Below are positions 12,254 to 25,400 of a DNA stretch of 64,000 nt, in pieces. The DNA is from Thermothielavioides terrestris NRRL 8126. Lineage: Eukaryota > Ascomycota > Sordariomycetes > Sordariales > Chaetomiaceae. The notes beneath the pieces are model-generated. The model did no database searches and was not told the origin of the DNA. It saw nothing but the letters and a program-made list of their open reading frames with translations. Each line of letters opens with the position of its first letter. Position 1 is the stretch's first letter. Both the position numbers and the translations under genes were made by a program. Where the stretch lies: contig NC_016457.1 of NCBI RefSeq assembly GCF_000226115.1, forward strand, positions 4,464,001-4,528,000, read 5' to 3'.

Positions 12254-14440
12254 TTACTTATTTTATTCATTAAGGTCGACTATACTATTACTTATATAAA
12301 GGTTATCCTTATCTATCTTAGATACCTTTGATATCACTTTACGCTTAGTAGATATAGACGCTTTCTTAGTTCTCTTTAGTAGATATATCGGCGTCTCCTA
12401 CATCTTATTGTCTATAGTCACCTTACACTAGCGCTTAGTAGCGGTGGCTTCAATAGTTTTAGCTCCCGACGTTGAATAGGTACTCTCATTGCACTAGCTT
12501 TACAACGTCTTAGCTAGCGTCGTTAAGGCGACTAACAGTATAGCTTTAGTAACAGGTGCCTTAACAGGTATCTTCTAAGTAGGCGGTTATATAGCCTTAG
12601 TAGAGTATATCGTCGTTACAGTTGTAGTATAGCTAACCTTAGGTACTACTTCTTAGTATCTAACGGTTTAGATAGCTATAGTAGCCTATTTTATAATTCC
12701 TATTTTAATAGCGGTTATATTGGTTATAACAATATAGGATTCAATAGCTAATAGACAGCGCTTAGCGTCCTATATACACTATATTTGTCCTATATAGACG
12801 ACGTTATATATATTTATAATAACTTAAATAGTAGTATCGATCTCCTTTCTAAGTATATTATCCTTATAATAGAGTTCTATTATAGTTTTGTTATAGGCTA
12901 GCTATATATCACTAACCTTCTTAGTCTAGTAATAGTATATATTATCTAGGTCGCCTTAAAAGGCAAAGCTATCTAGCTCTATACAACTAGCTCTCCTATT
13001 TATGTCTATAGCGCTAATACGCCTTGTAGATTCTATAGCGGTCTTCTTAACCTCTTTGATATAAGCTTAGTAGTTTTATATAAATTGCAATAAGTCTTTA
13101 GTAAGCGTTTAGACGCTCTTTATATCCATTTAGAGAGACTTAATAGCAATGTCGTTTATAGTAACTATATAACTAGTATCGCTTACTACATCTATAGCCT
13201 TAGCGTTGTTATAGTATATAAGACCGAGTTCTACTAATATCGTGTTGATAAATAGGTTGCCTTCTCCCTTAGGTAATATATATCGTAAGGCAAGAATTTC
13301 GATTATAGTCGGTATCTAGCTTATAGTTACTATACTAGTCTCCTAGAACTCCTTAAAGGCTTTCTTAATTGTCCCTTTGATTTTATAGACATATAGGTTG
13401 TAAGCGAAGCTAGCGAGCTTGCTACTAAAATCTTTCTTTAGAACTATACAATAGAATCTAGTAAACTACGTTATAAGTTTAGCTATATACTCTTCGTTAT
13501 AGCTAAAATCTATATATATATAAGCGAGAGCTTTGCTTATAGTAGCGATATACTTGTTTATAGCTTTTATAGGGCGACGAGAGTATCTATAGGATATACA
13601 AGTTTCCTATAGCTCTAGGATACAATGTAGTTCAGTAGCTACGTCTTCTTTGTCGTTTATATACTTAGCGCTATCGTCGTCTAAAGCGTCTTAATTGTCA
13701 TCGCTTACAATGACTTCGTCGTTGGATACTATATATATAGCCTATCAAGGCCCTTTATACTATATATATATAGCTATAGCGCTATTGGCATTGGGGTACT
13801 AGATTCTAGGCGTATACTATAGAGGCTGCTCTCCCTCTATATATTTATAAGTTAGGAGGGTATCTAGGCGGTCCTATACTATATCACTATTGAGTTCTCC
13901 CTCGTTGTCCTTAGCGGCTTTATACTCATTGTCGATAATTATAATAGGATTCGAGACTTTCTACGACATCTCCTTATACGTAATTTCTAAACTGTTCTAG
14001 ATTGCTCTAGCTATATTAGCTTTCTTAATAGCTATTATTTCGTTATTGTAGATAGTTCTAGTGGCGACGTACTTGGTTATAGCTTACTAGGCTATATACT
14101 TGTCTATAGTATATAAGGAAACGTTAAGTATAATAGCGACCTTCTTTATACCTCCCACTTATTTTATAGCGAGGTAAGCGCTTTCCCTCTTTTTAGTACT
14201 AGTAGCGTAGTTTCTAGTAGTTGCTCTTCTTTTATAAGGAGGTATCTTATATATAACGAAAGCTAGTTGTATATCTGCTTCTATAATGTCAGTATAGTTG
14301 ACTTTAAGCGCTTTACTACTTAATAATATAAACGAGTTGGACAAATCGACTATTTGGTCGATCTTGCTATTGTAGTAGGTCTTATAAGAGTATATAGCGA
14401 ATTATCTTAGGTTACAACTTCGGTATAAGTATATACTAAT
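12254..14440 (-). pseudogene. E1 ORF3 (third ORF downstream of pol)
   Basis: Sense-strand ORF between the antisense ORF and the 3' LTR, stopping at TAA 12256-12254. It aligns by eye with E2 ORF3 from the N-terminus (NYIYLYKQLS in E1, SYIYSYELPS in E2) through AIYSY, AFVxYxxP, YNNExIAxKKAxIARAI and HKYIEGEQPL/YKYIEGEQPL to the C-terminus. The openest piece is 14344-14159. I recognise no enzyme or coat-protein motif. The start codon is uncertain: both copies have an in-frame TAA just upstream of the conserved block and no Met nearby. Inactivated by TAG/TAA. Confidence 0.72.
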
Positions 14441-14512
14441 AGACAGCTACTTATATAAGTATATATAGTTTAATATAGAAGATGCTTAAAGATTGATCGT
14501 ATAACGGATATA

Positions 14513-15060
14513 ATGGATTATAATATAGAAGCGTTGTAGGAGATAGGTGTAAAGGGGGCGATATATAAAGGAAAAGAAAATTATAATAGTTTATATTAAG
14601 CTATTTAGAAAGTAAATAAAAACAATAGTATAGCGACTATAGCCGACGAACAGTACTATCATCTAATAGCGACTAGTAAATAGAAATTTTTACCTTCGAG
14701 GTATAGAGCCCTATACCTTTATAGCAATAGGATAGCTCTTTCTAACTATTGTAAATTAAGGCTAATAACAAATCTATATATAGGAAAACTAGGCTAAGCA
14801 GAGTACTTAATAAACTAGATAACTACGGTTTTATAACTAGAAGCGGTAGTGTCGTCCAAGTATAGACAAGAAAAGAGGAAAGGAGAAAAGGAGATCTATA
14901 AGATAGAGAATAGTACTTATACGTCTAGTGGCGATATAATAGTAATAGATATACTAAAGCGAATATATCTTATTAAAGAAAGTATAAGCGAATAAAGGAA
15001 AAGAGGGAAAGAGGAAACGAGAAAAGAGAATATTAGTAATAGTATAGCTATTATTAGTCG
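14513..15060 (+). pseudogene. E1 antisense ORF (winged-helix-like)
   Basis: This is the counterpart of the 177-codon antisense ORF in E2, starting at ATG 14513 and running opposite to gag-pol. Protein similarity to E2 is clear by eye: both have VNKNN, DEQ/NEQ, HLVA/HLIA, PSR, then the identical block ALYLYSNRIA, and later KTRxSxVLxxLxNYGFIT. A single-base deletion near 14790 splits the frame before the last block, and several Gln codons are TAG/TAA. The C-terminal part is Lys/Glu/Arg-rich. It sits between the end of pol and ORF3, exactly as in E2. That one protein pattern survives in two independently mutated copies is the evidence that it coded. Confidence 0.72.
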
Positions 15061-15089
15061 CTACCCTTCCTCTATAGTAGCTCGACGAC

Positions 15090-18000
15090 AATTTGGTTCT
15101 AAGGTCGAGGGATCTCTGTCACTGCTTTCTACTCCTTAATGGCGATGCCTTTATTATAGTGTTCCTTCTCCTAGTCGATAGGGTACACCCTTTTATATTC
15201 TTCAACAAGCTCTTTAGCGCTATCAATGAGCTAGATATATAGGATCTATAGGTTATCCTTAGTAGTAAAACCTTTCTATTGTACTAGATATTCGACTTTA
15301 GGTCTCCTATTCCTCTAGACGATATACTATTATACAATCTTATCGACTTTCTAATACTCATCTCCATCAACGATTATAGAGCTAGGGGGTTCTACGTTAT
15401 AGCTAAATAGGTCCTTCCTCTAATCTAGTTTCTATAACTAGGAAATTAAAACTATAGGATAAACTTTCTAACTAGCTAGGAAGTTAAGTTTATAAGCATT
15501 CCTATCGATTTTATAGATAATCTTAAATGGTCTTGCCTATTATAGTAACTACTTTCGTTTAAGCTTACTTAGAAGATAGTATCTATTATATAGTTGTAAG
15601 TAAACGGTGTCTTCTACTTTAAACTCGATAGGCGTATACTTATTATTGTAATATATCTTTGTAATAGCGCCCATATAGTCGATCCATTCTACTGCTTCCT
15701 TCTAATACTATTTCTAGAGAATACTAATAGCTTCTATAGAGGTAGTAGTACCCTTCTTATAGTAAAGGATATCTAGTATAGAGCGTAGCTTAAAGCTATA
15801 TACCAACTCGTTTAACGACTTTCTAATAGTAACTATAAGTATATTGTTAAGGTTGTACTATAGTATAGAGAGAAGTAGAGGCTATAGCGTTCCTAGTCTC
15901 TCTATAGCTTCTATATAAATAGCAATTTCTACCGTCTAGTTCGTCCTTTCTAACTAATTGTCCGTCTAAGGGTAATGCGCTATCGAGAAAAGGAGGCTAA
16001 TGTCTAAGATACAAAAGATTTCCTTCTATAGGTCTAAGGTGAACTTAGGGTCTCTATCATTGATGATTTATATTAGAAGTCCCTAATCTATATACGTTAA
16101 TACCCTAAGGATTATAATTGTCTATTCCTCTACTAACATTTTATTGTTTCTAGCTATAAGAAGCTTTTTCTTACTAAGCTTATAGGTAATAGTGTATATA
16201 GCGTTAAGGATTAAATACTTCTTTATCGACTATAGGGTCCCTTTAAAGGGTATAGCTAGTAAACCGACAATAAAATCTATAGTAATAGTATAGAAAGGCT
16301 ATAGCGATATCCAAATTGGCTAAAGGTCTCTAGGCTTTAGTTCTTTTAAAGTCTAGTTTTCTCTATATATAGGGTAGTACTAAATATATTTATATACTAT
16401 CTAACGCTTTTAGCTAAAGGCGAATACTAAGAGGCTTACTATTATATTGTCTATACCAAAGTAGTAAGTGTTGTTGTATATAACGACAAGAATATCCTTA
16501 ATATAGCTACTAGGGATATAGAGCTTCCTCGCTCCTTTATAGTCAACGTAGTAGAGGAGTCCATCTTTTAGCTTATATAGTCCAATCTATAGCTTTTAGT
16601 ACTATTTTCTTTATAGCTCCCCTTCTCGCTCTTTATATTCTTTCTACTTAGCGATTTTCTTAGCTTATTTTTCTATATTATAGAAGTTTCTAATAATCTT
16701 ATTATACCTATAGTCGTTAGGGTAAATAGCGACTAACTAAGCTTTAAACTCGTTACTAATAACTAGCTCGAAGGTACTAGTATCTATAGCGTAGTATTCC
16801 TTAGTGTCGATCTAAGTAGCGGACTAAATGTCTTTTAGTTCATTAGTAGCGTCTTAGGTTTCGTTAGAGGCGTCCTTTTTAAAAGTCGGTAGGTATAACA
16901 AAGCGTTTAGTACAACGTTGAGTTTTCCTAGTATATAGAAAATGTTGAGGTCGAACTAGGATAGTTAGTTTATAGCGTTAACGAGCTTTAGGTTAGCTTT
17001 TATAAGGTCTATAGTAGTAAGAGATATATATTTTATAATATCTCTAGTTGCTATATAGTCTATTAGGATGTTCACTAGATATTGGTTTGACTATACTATT
17101 TTCCAAAGCTTCTTAACTGCCTATATAACAGTAGCGACTTCTACTTCTATACTTTTATACTTCCTTTCTATATTAGAGGTTAGTTGGGATAGGAATATAA
17201 TAGGCTAGATCTCGTTAGTTGGAATATCCTAGCTAGGGATACTAATACCGTCCTATTTACTATAAAGTTGAAAGATAATTGCTCTATATCCCTTGCTACT
17301 TATATTAAGCTTAATAAATAGTAGCTTATTAGGACGATAATAGTATAGGAAGTACTACTTATATAGGTGTTCCTACAATAGCCTAAAGGACTTTAGTTCC
17401 ATTAGCGTAGACTTAAATTTAGCGTTTAAAGTAAATGCCTTCCTAGCGTTCTTCGACTTAGCGATAGGAAGGTCTCTACTCACTCTCCCTTAAGCAAGGA
17501 GCTTAGTTTTATAGTCCTATAAAGGCTATACCTTCGCTATATACTATAAGATGCTTTTATATAGCTATCTAGCTATACCTAGGTACTGCTCTAAGGCTTC
17601 TAGGGTATTAAAGAACTTAAGATTCTTAAATATAACGATCCTATTGTCTATCTTAGCTACTCCTGTGCTATTGACTATATAACCAAGGAGTTTCACTAAT
17701 AGGTAGACTATAAAGGATTTTTCTATAGAAATATAAACGTATACTTTGTCTAAGATATTGAGAACTGTCTTAATATACTTAAGGTGCTCCTCTATATCTT
17801 TATTAGTAATAATAATGTCGTCGATATAGGCGTATATAAAGTGCTTATACTTATAGAATAGACGGTCTATAAAGCGCTATACAAAGGCTAGTAAGTTTTT
17901 AAACCCTATTAGTATAACGTTTAAGCGTTCTAAACCTCTAGGACTAATGACCACTATATAGTTATAGTGTTCTTCTATAACTAGAAGCTAGAAGAAAAAT

Positions 18001-21000
18001 CTAGAAGCGTCGAATACTATAAAGACTATATTGCCTATTATTATATTTATAATGTCGTCTTAGTTAGGCAATAGGTATATATCTAGTACAACTAATGTAT
18101 TTAAGGGCTAGAGGTCTATAATAGCTCTGCCTTTTGTCTTTCTAGCAACTGTACAATAGACTACGAAAACTAGATAAGCAATAAGAGTTAGCTAATCTAT
18201 AAAGTCTATCTTCCCTTATGTATATAGTTTATTATATTCTTCGTCGACGATCGCTTAGTCCTTAGTACTTAGTAGGTAGATCCAAATAGGTTTAAGCTAG
18301 TTCTACTATCTATCGATAAGCGGGATTCTTATCTTCTACTCCTTTAGTATAGGGACAATGCTATAGTTATAGAAGACGTTATACTTATCTAGCAATACCT
18401 TCATTTCTTCTATATACCATTTGTCTTTACTATAGATACTTACCCCTACTACTAACTTAATATATAGGATGTCGTCTAGTTTCTCAATACCGTAGGATAG
18501 TATATAGAATTCCTATTTAGTAGGTAGCTTATACTTATCCTTTGTTAACGTCTCTGTTACTAGTTCCTTACCGCTTAGCTCCTATTGCTTAGTCGTCGTT
18601 ATCTATATATATTTGTCTTTCGCAACGTCGTCCTAGGTCTACTATATAAAGTTCTATACCATTGCCTAGATATCCTTCTCTAGGCTATACTAGAGGAGGT
18701 GTCTAATACACTGTCCTTTAACAATAGTAATTAGACGAGCGGTATTGTTCCTTATAATAGTCTAGTATATACTCTTTATATCTATAATAGCGTCTAATAC
18801 GCCTTCGACGTATAAAGCAAAGTAGAGCTCGCATTTCTAGTTATCTACATTGCAGTTATTGGTGTCTATAGGCTTAAATATAGTCTCAATCAGGTATTCT
18901 ATTATAGGTACGACCGTTATAGTGTTTATAGCTTTCACCTTTTATATCGTCTTTCTTCGCTCTATATATACTCTCACCTTTATATTATAGACTAACTAGA
19001 AGTAACAGATTAACGTATTAAGGTCAATCTTTACTCTATTACAAAGTATAAAGTCAGTTCTAATCAATAGTTTTACTCCTAAACCTTCGATAACGTTGGC
19101 TATTATAGTAAAGTGACCTTCTATATTGGTGCTATAGACAATTCCTTGGATATAGAAGTCGAACTTGACCTACTTTTTAACTTCGATATAGGCTCTAACA
19201 CCTTTAACGAAGTGTAGCTTCACGTCAATCTAACGTAGGTATTTAGCTTACTTAGAGATAAACTCTTTATTAACGAGGTTAGTATTGCTACTTATATTAA
19301 AGTAAACCTCGGTGCCTAGTTTGCCTAAATTCGCGCTAATATTAATTATAAGGTATATAGCTTGTTTATCTAACGCCTTTAGTAGCGGTATATATAGCTA
19401 TACTTTTATAATCTGTCCTTTAGTCAACGTGAAGTTTACTACCTTACCTTTAGAGTCGTCTTTGTTATTACTAAGGTCGTACTAACGGTCTATTTAAGGC
19501 TATATAGGTTTACACTTATCTTCGTCGCTATCGTCTACTATATACTTAAAAAGCTTGCGATATATCGCAAAGACTCTGCTATAGGTAGTGCATTGCTAAA
19601 TCTATAGAAGCTGTCGTAGCGGTTTGTTCTAGATTAGTCTAGGCTAATAGAATATATAATATATATAGTAAAAACTATTGGCCTCCTCGTCTTCTAATTC
19701 CTTGTCTTTAGCTTTAGTGTTGTATTCGTCGATAAGAACGTACCTAACCTTTTCTAGTATTTCGTAGTAAAGATTAGTATCCTCGTCGTCTTCTATTACT
19801 ATAATCTCACTATAGTATATAAATGTACTATCTTCGAACTGCTTTTTATATATATATATATAAATCTGTTAGAGCTATCGAAGTCGTTTACCTTAGTTGC
19901 TATTATTACCTTTTCTTAGGCTATTAAATAATCTAAGTCCTCCTCTATAATCGTTGAATAGTCAGTATCCTCTTCCTTATCTAGTTATACTATAGAAATT
20001 TCGATTACTAAATAGCTATACTTAGTCGTTATCTCTATATTAGTTGCTTCTAGTCTACTAGGGTCTGTCCCTATCTCTCCTCTAATAGTCGTAATATCCT
20101 CTTTTACCTTTTCCTATCTAAAAGGCTCTATTGTCCTCCTAGCTATCTCCTTATCTATCTTCGTTGTACTCTATATCTATATTATTAGCGATATAGCTAT
20201 AGCTAATGATATAGCCCTTAGTAGCGTCCTATTAGAGCTTGTCTCTAATGATATATACTTTGATATCAACGATATTAAAGAACGCGCCTATCTCCGTTGT
20301 TGTATCTAGTTTAGGGTAGAGCTAGCGAAGTTTAAGATAAAGGCTATTATATAGACGTATTAGACGTTGCTCCTTAGTAGTATCTCCCTAGATATATATA
20401 TATTTAAAGCATTTTATAGCGAATTTCTTAACTAGTTTATCTTTATAGTTGTCCCTTATAGTATACTAGTTTTCGTTTAACTATTTCTCTACTTTATATT
20501 TCTTAATATTAAACTCTTTTTTCAAGTATTTAGTCTATATTATTATAAATATAGTTAGTGCTACCTTCTCTATAGTAGAGAGCTACTATTTATACTACTA
20601 TAACGCTAAACCTCGGAGCAGGGTCTATATCTCTATATATAGAGTCTTTTCTCTTACTAGGTAGTACCTAATAACCTAGTCTATTTACTAAACCTAAAGG
20701 TTGACGTCCCTATAGTATAGCTACTACTTATTGTACTATAGGTCCTAAGGTTCCTTAGAGTCGTTTTCCGTATTTGGCTAAAAGAGACTAGTGTCTTAAA
20801 TCTTCTATTTTAATGTAGATATAGGTGCCTATAAAGATATAACGCTTCCGTTATCGGTTTTAGCCTAATGGTCTCCTTTAGCTATAGCCCTATTCGCCTT
20901 TTCAATTATAATGTTTAGGTTCTCTATTATTCTAGCTATCTAAGTAAGGAGGTTCTATATAGCGAACGTAGCTTAGGTGTCTATAGCGGTTGTTGCTTGT

Positions 21001-22160
21001 CTAGTAGGTCTAGCTATCTATCTAGAAGGTCTCTCTTAGGGCGGCTACTATCTATATAGTAGGCTTAGTATCTCTTAGAATAGCAAGGAGATATTAGAAT
21101 CGACTAAACTATCTATACATTCTATTCTAGGGTTATAGATAACTATATTAAGTCTAAGAAGCTTAGATAAGTACTAGGATAACTAGCTTAGCGTCTATAG
21201 TAGTAGCTAAGGAACTTAGTCGAAGATATTAATTAGCTAAGCTATTAGAGATGATAAGTCTTCCTCTTTAGGCTATTAGATCTAAGGTAGTAGATTTTAT
21301 AATCCTCTTAATAGCTCTTAGTAGCATCTATTAAAATTATAGCTACTAGCAATATAGATTTTATATCCTTATTAAAGAATAGTTAGTATATCCTAAGGCT
21401 TTAGTTGCTCTTAGGAGGTTAAGCTTAATAGAGTTAATAGCTAGTTCTCAATTAGATTATATCTAGTCTTTACTAATGTTTCTAGTAGTATAGCTAGTCC
21501 CAATTGCTAATCGTTAGTTCTCTAAGGTTTTAAAGTCTTTTATAGTCTCTAACTCTTTAGTACTAAGGTCTCTAGCGTCTTTTAAGTTAAGTCCTTAGTC
21601 TCTAAGGTAGTGTCTTTGATCCTAGGGTCTAGGATAAGGTTTTTACTAACTACTATTTAAACTTTGCACTTAATAGATATAAGATAGATATATAGAATAT
21701 AGTTGTTAAATATCTAAGAGGGAGAATACTCTAAGATATATAGTTCTTAGGTATAGCGTTATATATAGTCGTCTCCTTCTAATACTGTTTCGAGGGATAC
21801 TATAGCTTCTAGGTACTTAAGGTCTTATAGACTAATGTCAATAACCTATTAGACGTTGTAGATAACTCTAAAGTCTTTAATAAACTTAAATGTCTACTAG
21901 GCATCCCTATAGACATTTATATTTATAAGGCTTAACTTCGTCTAGTTCCTAACGCCTTAAGGGTATCTAGGGCTAGGTTAATAGTATTAGCGAAGTGAAC
22001 TAGTTCGTTATATAATACGTCTTCTAAAGTTTACTCTCTTATAAAGGAGCGTTATCTACCTTAGGTGCCGCTCTATACAATTTACTAAGCGTAACTCGTA
22101 ATATCTTCTAAATCGAACTTAGCTCCTTTCGATAGGAAGCAAATAGGTCCGAATCGTTAG
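15090..22160 (-). pseudogene. E1 gag-pol, RIP-inactivated
   Basis: This is the counterpart of the better-preserved E2 gag-pol. The Arg/Gly-rich gag tail lies near 20290-20060 and reads, where legible, like the E2 version (NRNFYSIT, then RGG-type repeats). It is followed by a degraded knuckle, the protease and the RT, whose A-Y-I-D-D-I-I box lies near 17830-17811. RNase H and integrase follow toward 15100. Stops are frequent TAG/TAA, and one TGA in the gag tail fits an ancestral CGA codon because E2 has CAA there. Boundaries are approximate and taken from the alignment by eye with E2. Confidence 0.82.
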
Positions 22161-22171
22161 TAGGCACCACT

Positions 22172-22419
22172 TGTTATATATAGATAGCCCTTAGTGACCA
22201 TCTAGCGGTAAATATAAAAGGGTGAGAAAGATCAATGCCTCTTAGTCTCGTCAACTGATAAGGCAGCACTCCTAAACACTAGTATATATTACAAAAGTAT
22301 ATTGATGTAGTCTAGTCTTTACAAAAGGGTTGCGGACGAGGTTCTCTTTTTAAGGGGAACGCTCGTCACCCTTGACCGTGGTGCGGTTATAGGTGCCCTT
22401 GCCACAGTTGCGTGTGACA
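22172..22419 (-). repeat. E1 5' LTR (right copy)
   Basis: 248 bp, TGTTATATA to GTGTGACA on the + strand, paired with 11833-12080. It keeps more of the original CA/TG words, especially in its last 90 bp. Just inside it, the - strand reads AAGTGGTGCCTAC, where TGGTGCC is a plausible primer-binding site because it starts with TGG next to the LTR end. Confidence 0.93.
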
Positions 22420-22424
22420 CAAGG
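22420..22424. repeat. Target-site duplication of E1, right copy (CAAGG)
   Basis: This CAAGG immediately follows the right LTR and matches 11828-11832, confirming that E1 is a complete insertion into LINE copy A. Confidence 0.93.
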
Positions 22425-25400
22425 TCTCGAAGGGTGGCTAGGAGCTTAGGATAGTTGACTATATCGAAGGCTCTAGAGATATCAAGCTATAGGAGCGAAG
22501 CCGCTGCCCATTGCCTCTAGGCTTCTTGGATCTAGGCTACTACTAGCTATATCGCTAGCTTTGTAGACCTATAGGCTTTGTTGCCTATTTGTTCTTTAGA
22601 GAGTAGGCCATTGGCTTTAGCAGCCTCTACAACCCTCTTCGCTACTATTGCCTCTATAACCTTGCCGATAGTAGGTAATAGAGCGATAGGCCTATAGCTA
22701 ACGGGGGTCTAGTAGGCTACTAGAGGCTTGCTAGGCTTTTGCAGTACTACCGTTTTAGCTACTTTGAAGTATAGGGGGAACTACCCTACCTATAGGCATC
22801 TAGTGGCCAATATAGCTAGGATCTGGGCTAGCGGTTGGCTATAGGCCTTAAGTAGGCCAGTAGGCAAGAGGTCTTCCCCTAGGGCCTTCTATAGGGCAGT
22901 GCCCTATAGGGCTTAGCTAATGTCTTTAGGTGTTACCTTCTGCTCGATAGTAAACTAGCTAGGCTAGTCTTAGGTAAAGCTAGGGTCTTGGATATTAGAG
23001 AGGTCGATAGGTGGGTTTAGGAAAAACTGGTCTATAAGGGCCTAGGCCTTAGCCTCGAAGGTCGTTAGGCTAGGGGCCCCCTAGGCCACTTAGAGGGCTA
23101 GCAGCTTAGGGGGGTCGATAGAGGTATAGCTCTTGAGCTAGGCCCACTTTTCTAGCCTCTATAGTAGAGCCTAGTTGTCGCTAGCCTCTTAGAGGGTAGC
23201 CCTCTAGTTAGCTGTTTTAGAGGCCTTAATAGCCTTCGATAGCGCTTTGGTAGCCCTGTTATAGCTTGCCTAATGTTTAGGGGTAGGGACTGCCTTATAG
23301 GCCCTTTTAGCTTGCCTAGCCTATTTTCAAAGATCCTAGATCTCTAGGGACTACTATAGGGCTTAGAAGCCTTAATAGGACTGTTTCTAAAAGGTGGTAC
23401 GATTTGCGATAGCTTATAGCTCGGCTATTAACTTATTGAAGGCCTCCTATAGGCCCTAGGCAGTTGTAGCCTACCTAGCAAGCTCACCTGAGGTAAGCCC
23501 TATTATAATAGGCAGGGTCTTCGCTTTAGCTACTACCTCGTCTTTCCGCATTATACCCTAGGCCTACCCTATCGAATAGTTACCTTAGCACCCTCTAGGC
23601 CTAGATAATAGGGCTTCGAGGGCCTAGGGGTAGTAGTCAGACCGCCCCCTAGTATCTAGGCTATAGTAGGTGCCTTATAGGCCTATAGAGGCCCAAATGT
23701 GGTCGATAGTCGATGGCTAAGCTAGCCAACGGCCTTGGGGGGCCTAAGTTATAGCCCTATAGGGCGTATAGAGCTTAAGATCCTACTAGATAGCTAGATT
23801 GAGCAGCTCGTTGGCCCTTCGATCTAGCTAGCTATACTGGTCTCAATAAGAGTAGTAGAGGTTAAAGTCCCCCGCTAGGACTATAGGCACTATAGGGGCA
23901 GGCCGCTATAGGAGCCTGCCTAGTACCTCCTTAGAGTCTAGAGGGTTATAAACCAACTAGACCTTAAGGCCCTGCTCTAGCTAGACCTAGTACTAGAGAT
24001 CCTCTGTACTATAGTCCTATTGGCTAACCCTATAGCGCTTGGTGATATATAGGGCTACCTAGGCCTTGGGCTTATAAACTAAGTAGTATTAAGAGCTTTA
24101 AAGGCAGTAGGTCAACTTGGTAAACAGGTTAATCTACAGTTCTTAGATAGCTAGGATATTAAAATCGAACTCCTTGAGCAGGGACTCGATCGCTTCTTTG
24201 CTACCCTAGGTGTTCTACAATAGGATCTATATAGTTATAGCGCTATTAGGCGGTCGAAAGTGGTTAGCTAAGTTAGGCTCTAGGCCTCTAGTTGGCTAGG
24301 TGGTTAGCTAAGTAGCTAGCTAGGCTAGCTAGCTTGAAAAGCGAAGCTCTAAGTGAGAATCGAACTTAAAAAGTTATAGTCGAGCTAGCGCTATATTAGG
24401 TCCTAAGCTATATCCTAGGTTGCAACTGCTATACTACTAGGCCTATTGCGAGGCCGTTTTAACGGCTAGGCTAAGCTAGGGCTATTAGGTTCGACTAGGT
24501 CGAGGGCAAAGATTCGACCGTTATCTCGAGACTAGTAACTAGGCCTAGCGGCTAGGGCCTAGGCAAAGGTCTAGGGTTAGTAGGCGTAGGCCTTCTAGGC
24601 CTTAGCTTTGACCTAGACCTAGGCTAGGCAGCCCCTATCCTAGGCTAAGCGCTTTCCCCTATAGGCTAGGCAGTAGGGTAGCCAAAGGCCTTTACGAGTA
24701 GAGTAGTCTATCTTAGCTTACCTACCTTCCTAGCTATAGACCTTAGTTCTATAGCTAGGGCATAGGGCTTCCTTATAGCAGTAGCATTGGATATGCCCCT
24801 ACTTCCAACATTTAAAGTACTAGGTAGGGTTTAAAGTTAGCTAATATAGTTTATAGTCGAATAGCTAGGCCCTCTAAAGTAGGCCTTCTTCGTAGGCCTT
24901 TGTAGCCTTAGATTAGTTGGCTAAGGCAATAAGGATTGTAGCCCTAGTATAGCCCTTAGCTACTAGAAGCCTGAATTTAACTTTGTTAATGCTCTAGAAG
25001 CTAATCTCTTGTTGGAAAGTAGCCTCTAAGACCCCTTCTAGGTCTTTACAATGCACCTCCTTAACTAGGATTACAAAGGTCCTTGTAGCCTCTTAAGCCT
25101 ATAGGCCAAAGGCCTTTAGGACCTACTTTTCCCAATTAGCCTAATACTATTCCCTAGTAGCTAGGTCTTTAAAGGTTAGAATAACATCTCTACTAGAGAG
25201 CTTCTAGGCTACTATAGCCCTATTAGGCCTTTTTAAGGCTTGGTTAACGGCTTAGATCACTTGGGCTAGGGTCCTCTTAGCTAGTTTAGCTAGTATACTA
25301 GCCCTATATATCGTAAGCTCTTTAGTAGCCCTAGGTAGGACTACCTTTTAGAGGGTAATAGAGTCCCTTAGAGGGGCGCTTATAGCTATATTAGCCTAGG

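Larger units (their letters stand above)
12081..22171 (-). mobile_element. Gypsy element E1, internal region
   Basis: This is the full internal region of a 10,587-bp Ty3/Gypsy retrotransposon (11833-22419 with LTRs) lying in the same orientation as its LINE host. In sense order it has a primer-binding-like TGGTGCCTAC just inside the right LTR, gag, pol with an intact YIDD at 17828-17817, an antisense ORF at 14513-15060, ORF3 at about 14440-12254, then the 3' LTR. Organisation and protein sequence match E2 throughout. Pol contains retropepsin, RT, RNase H and integrase with a chromodomain-like tail. Many TAG/TAA stops and at least one 1-bp deletion, in the antisense ORF, make it inactive. Confidence 0.9.
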
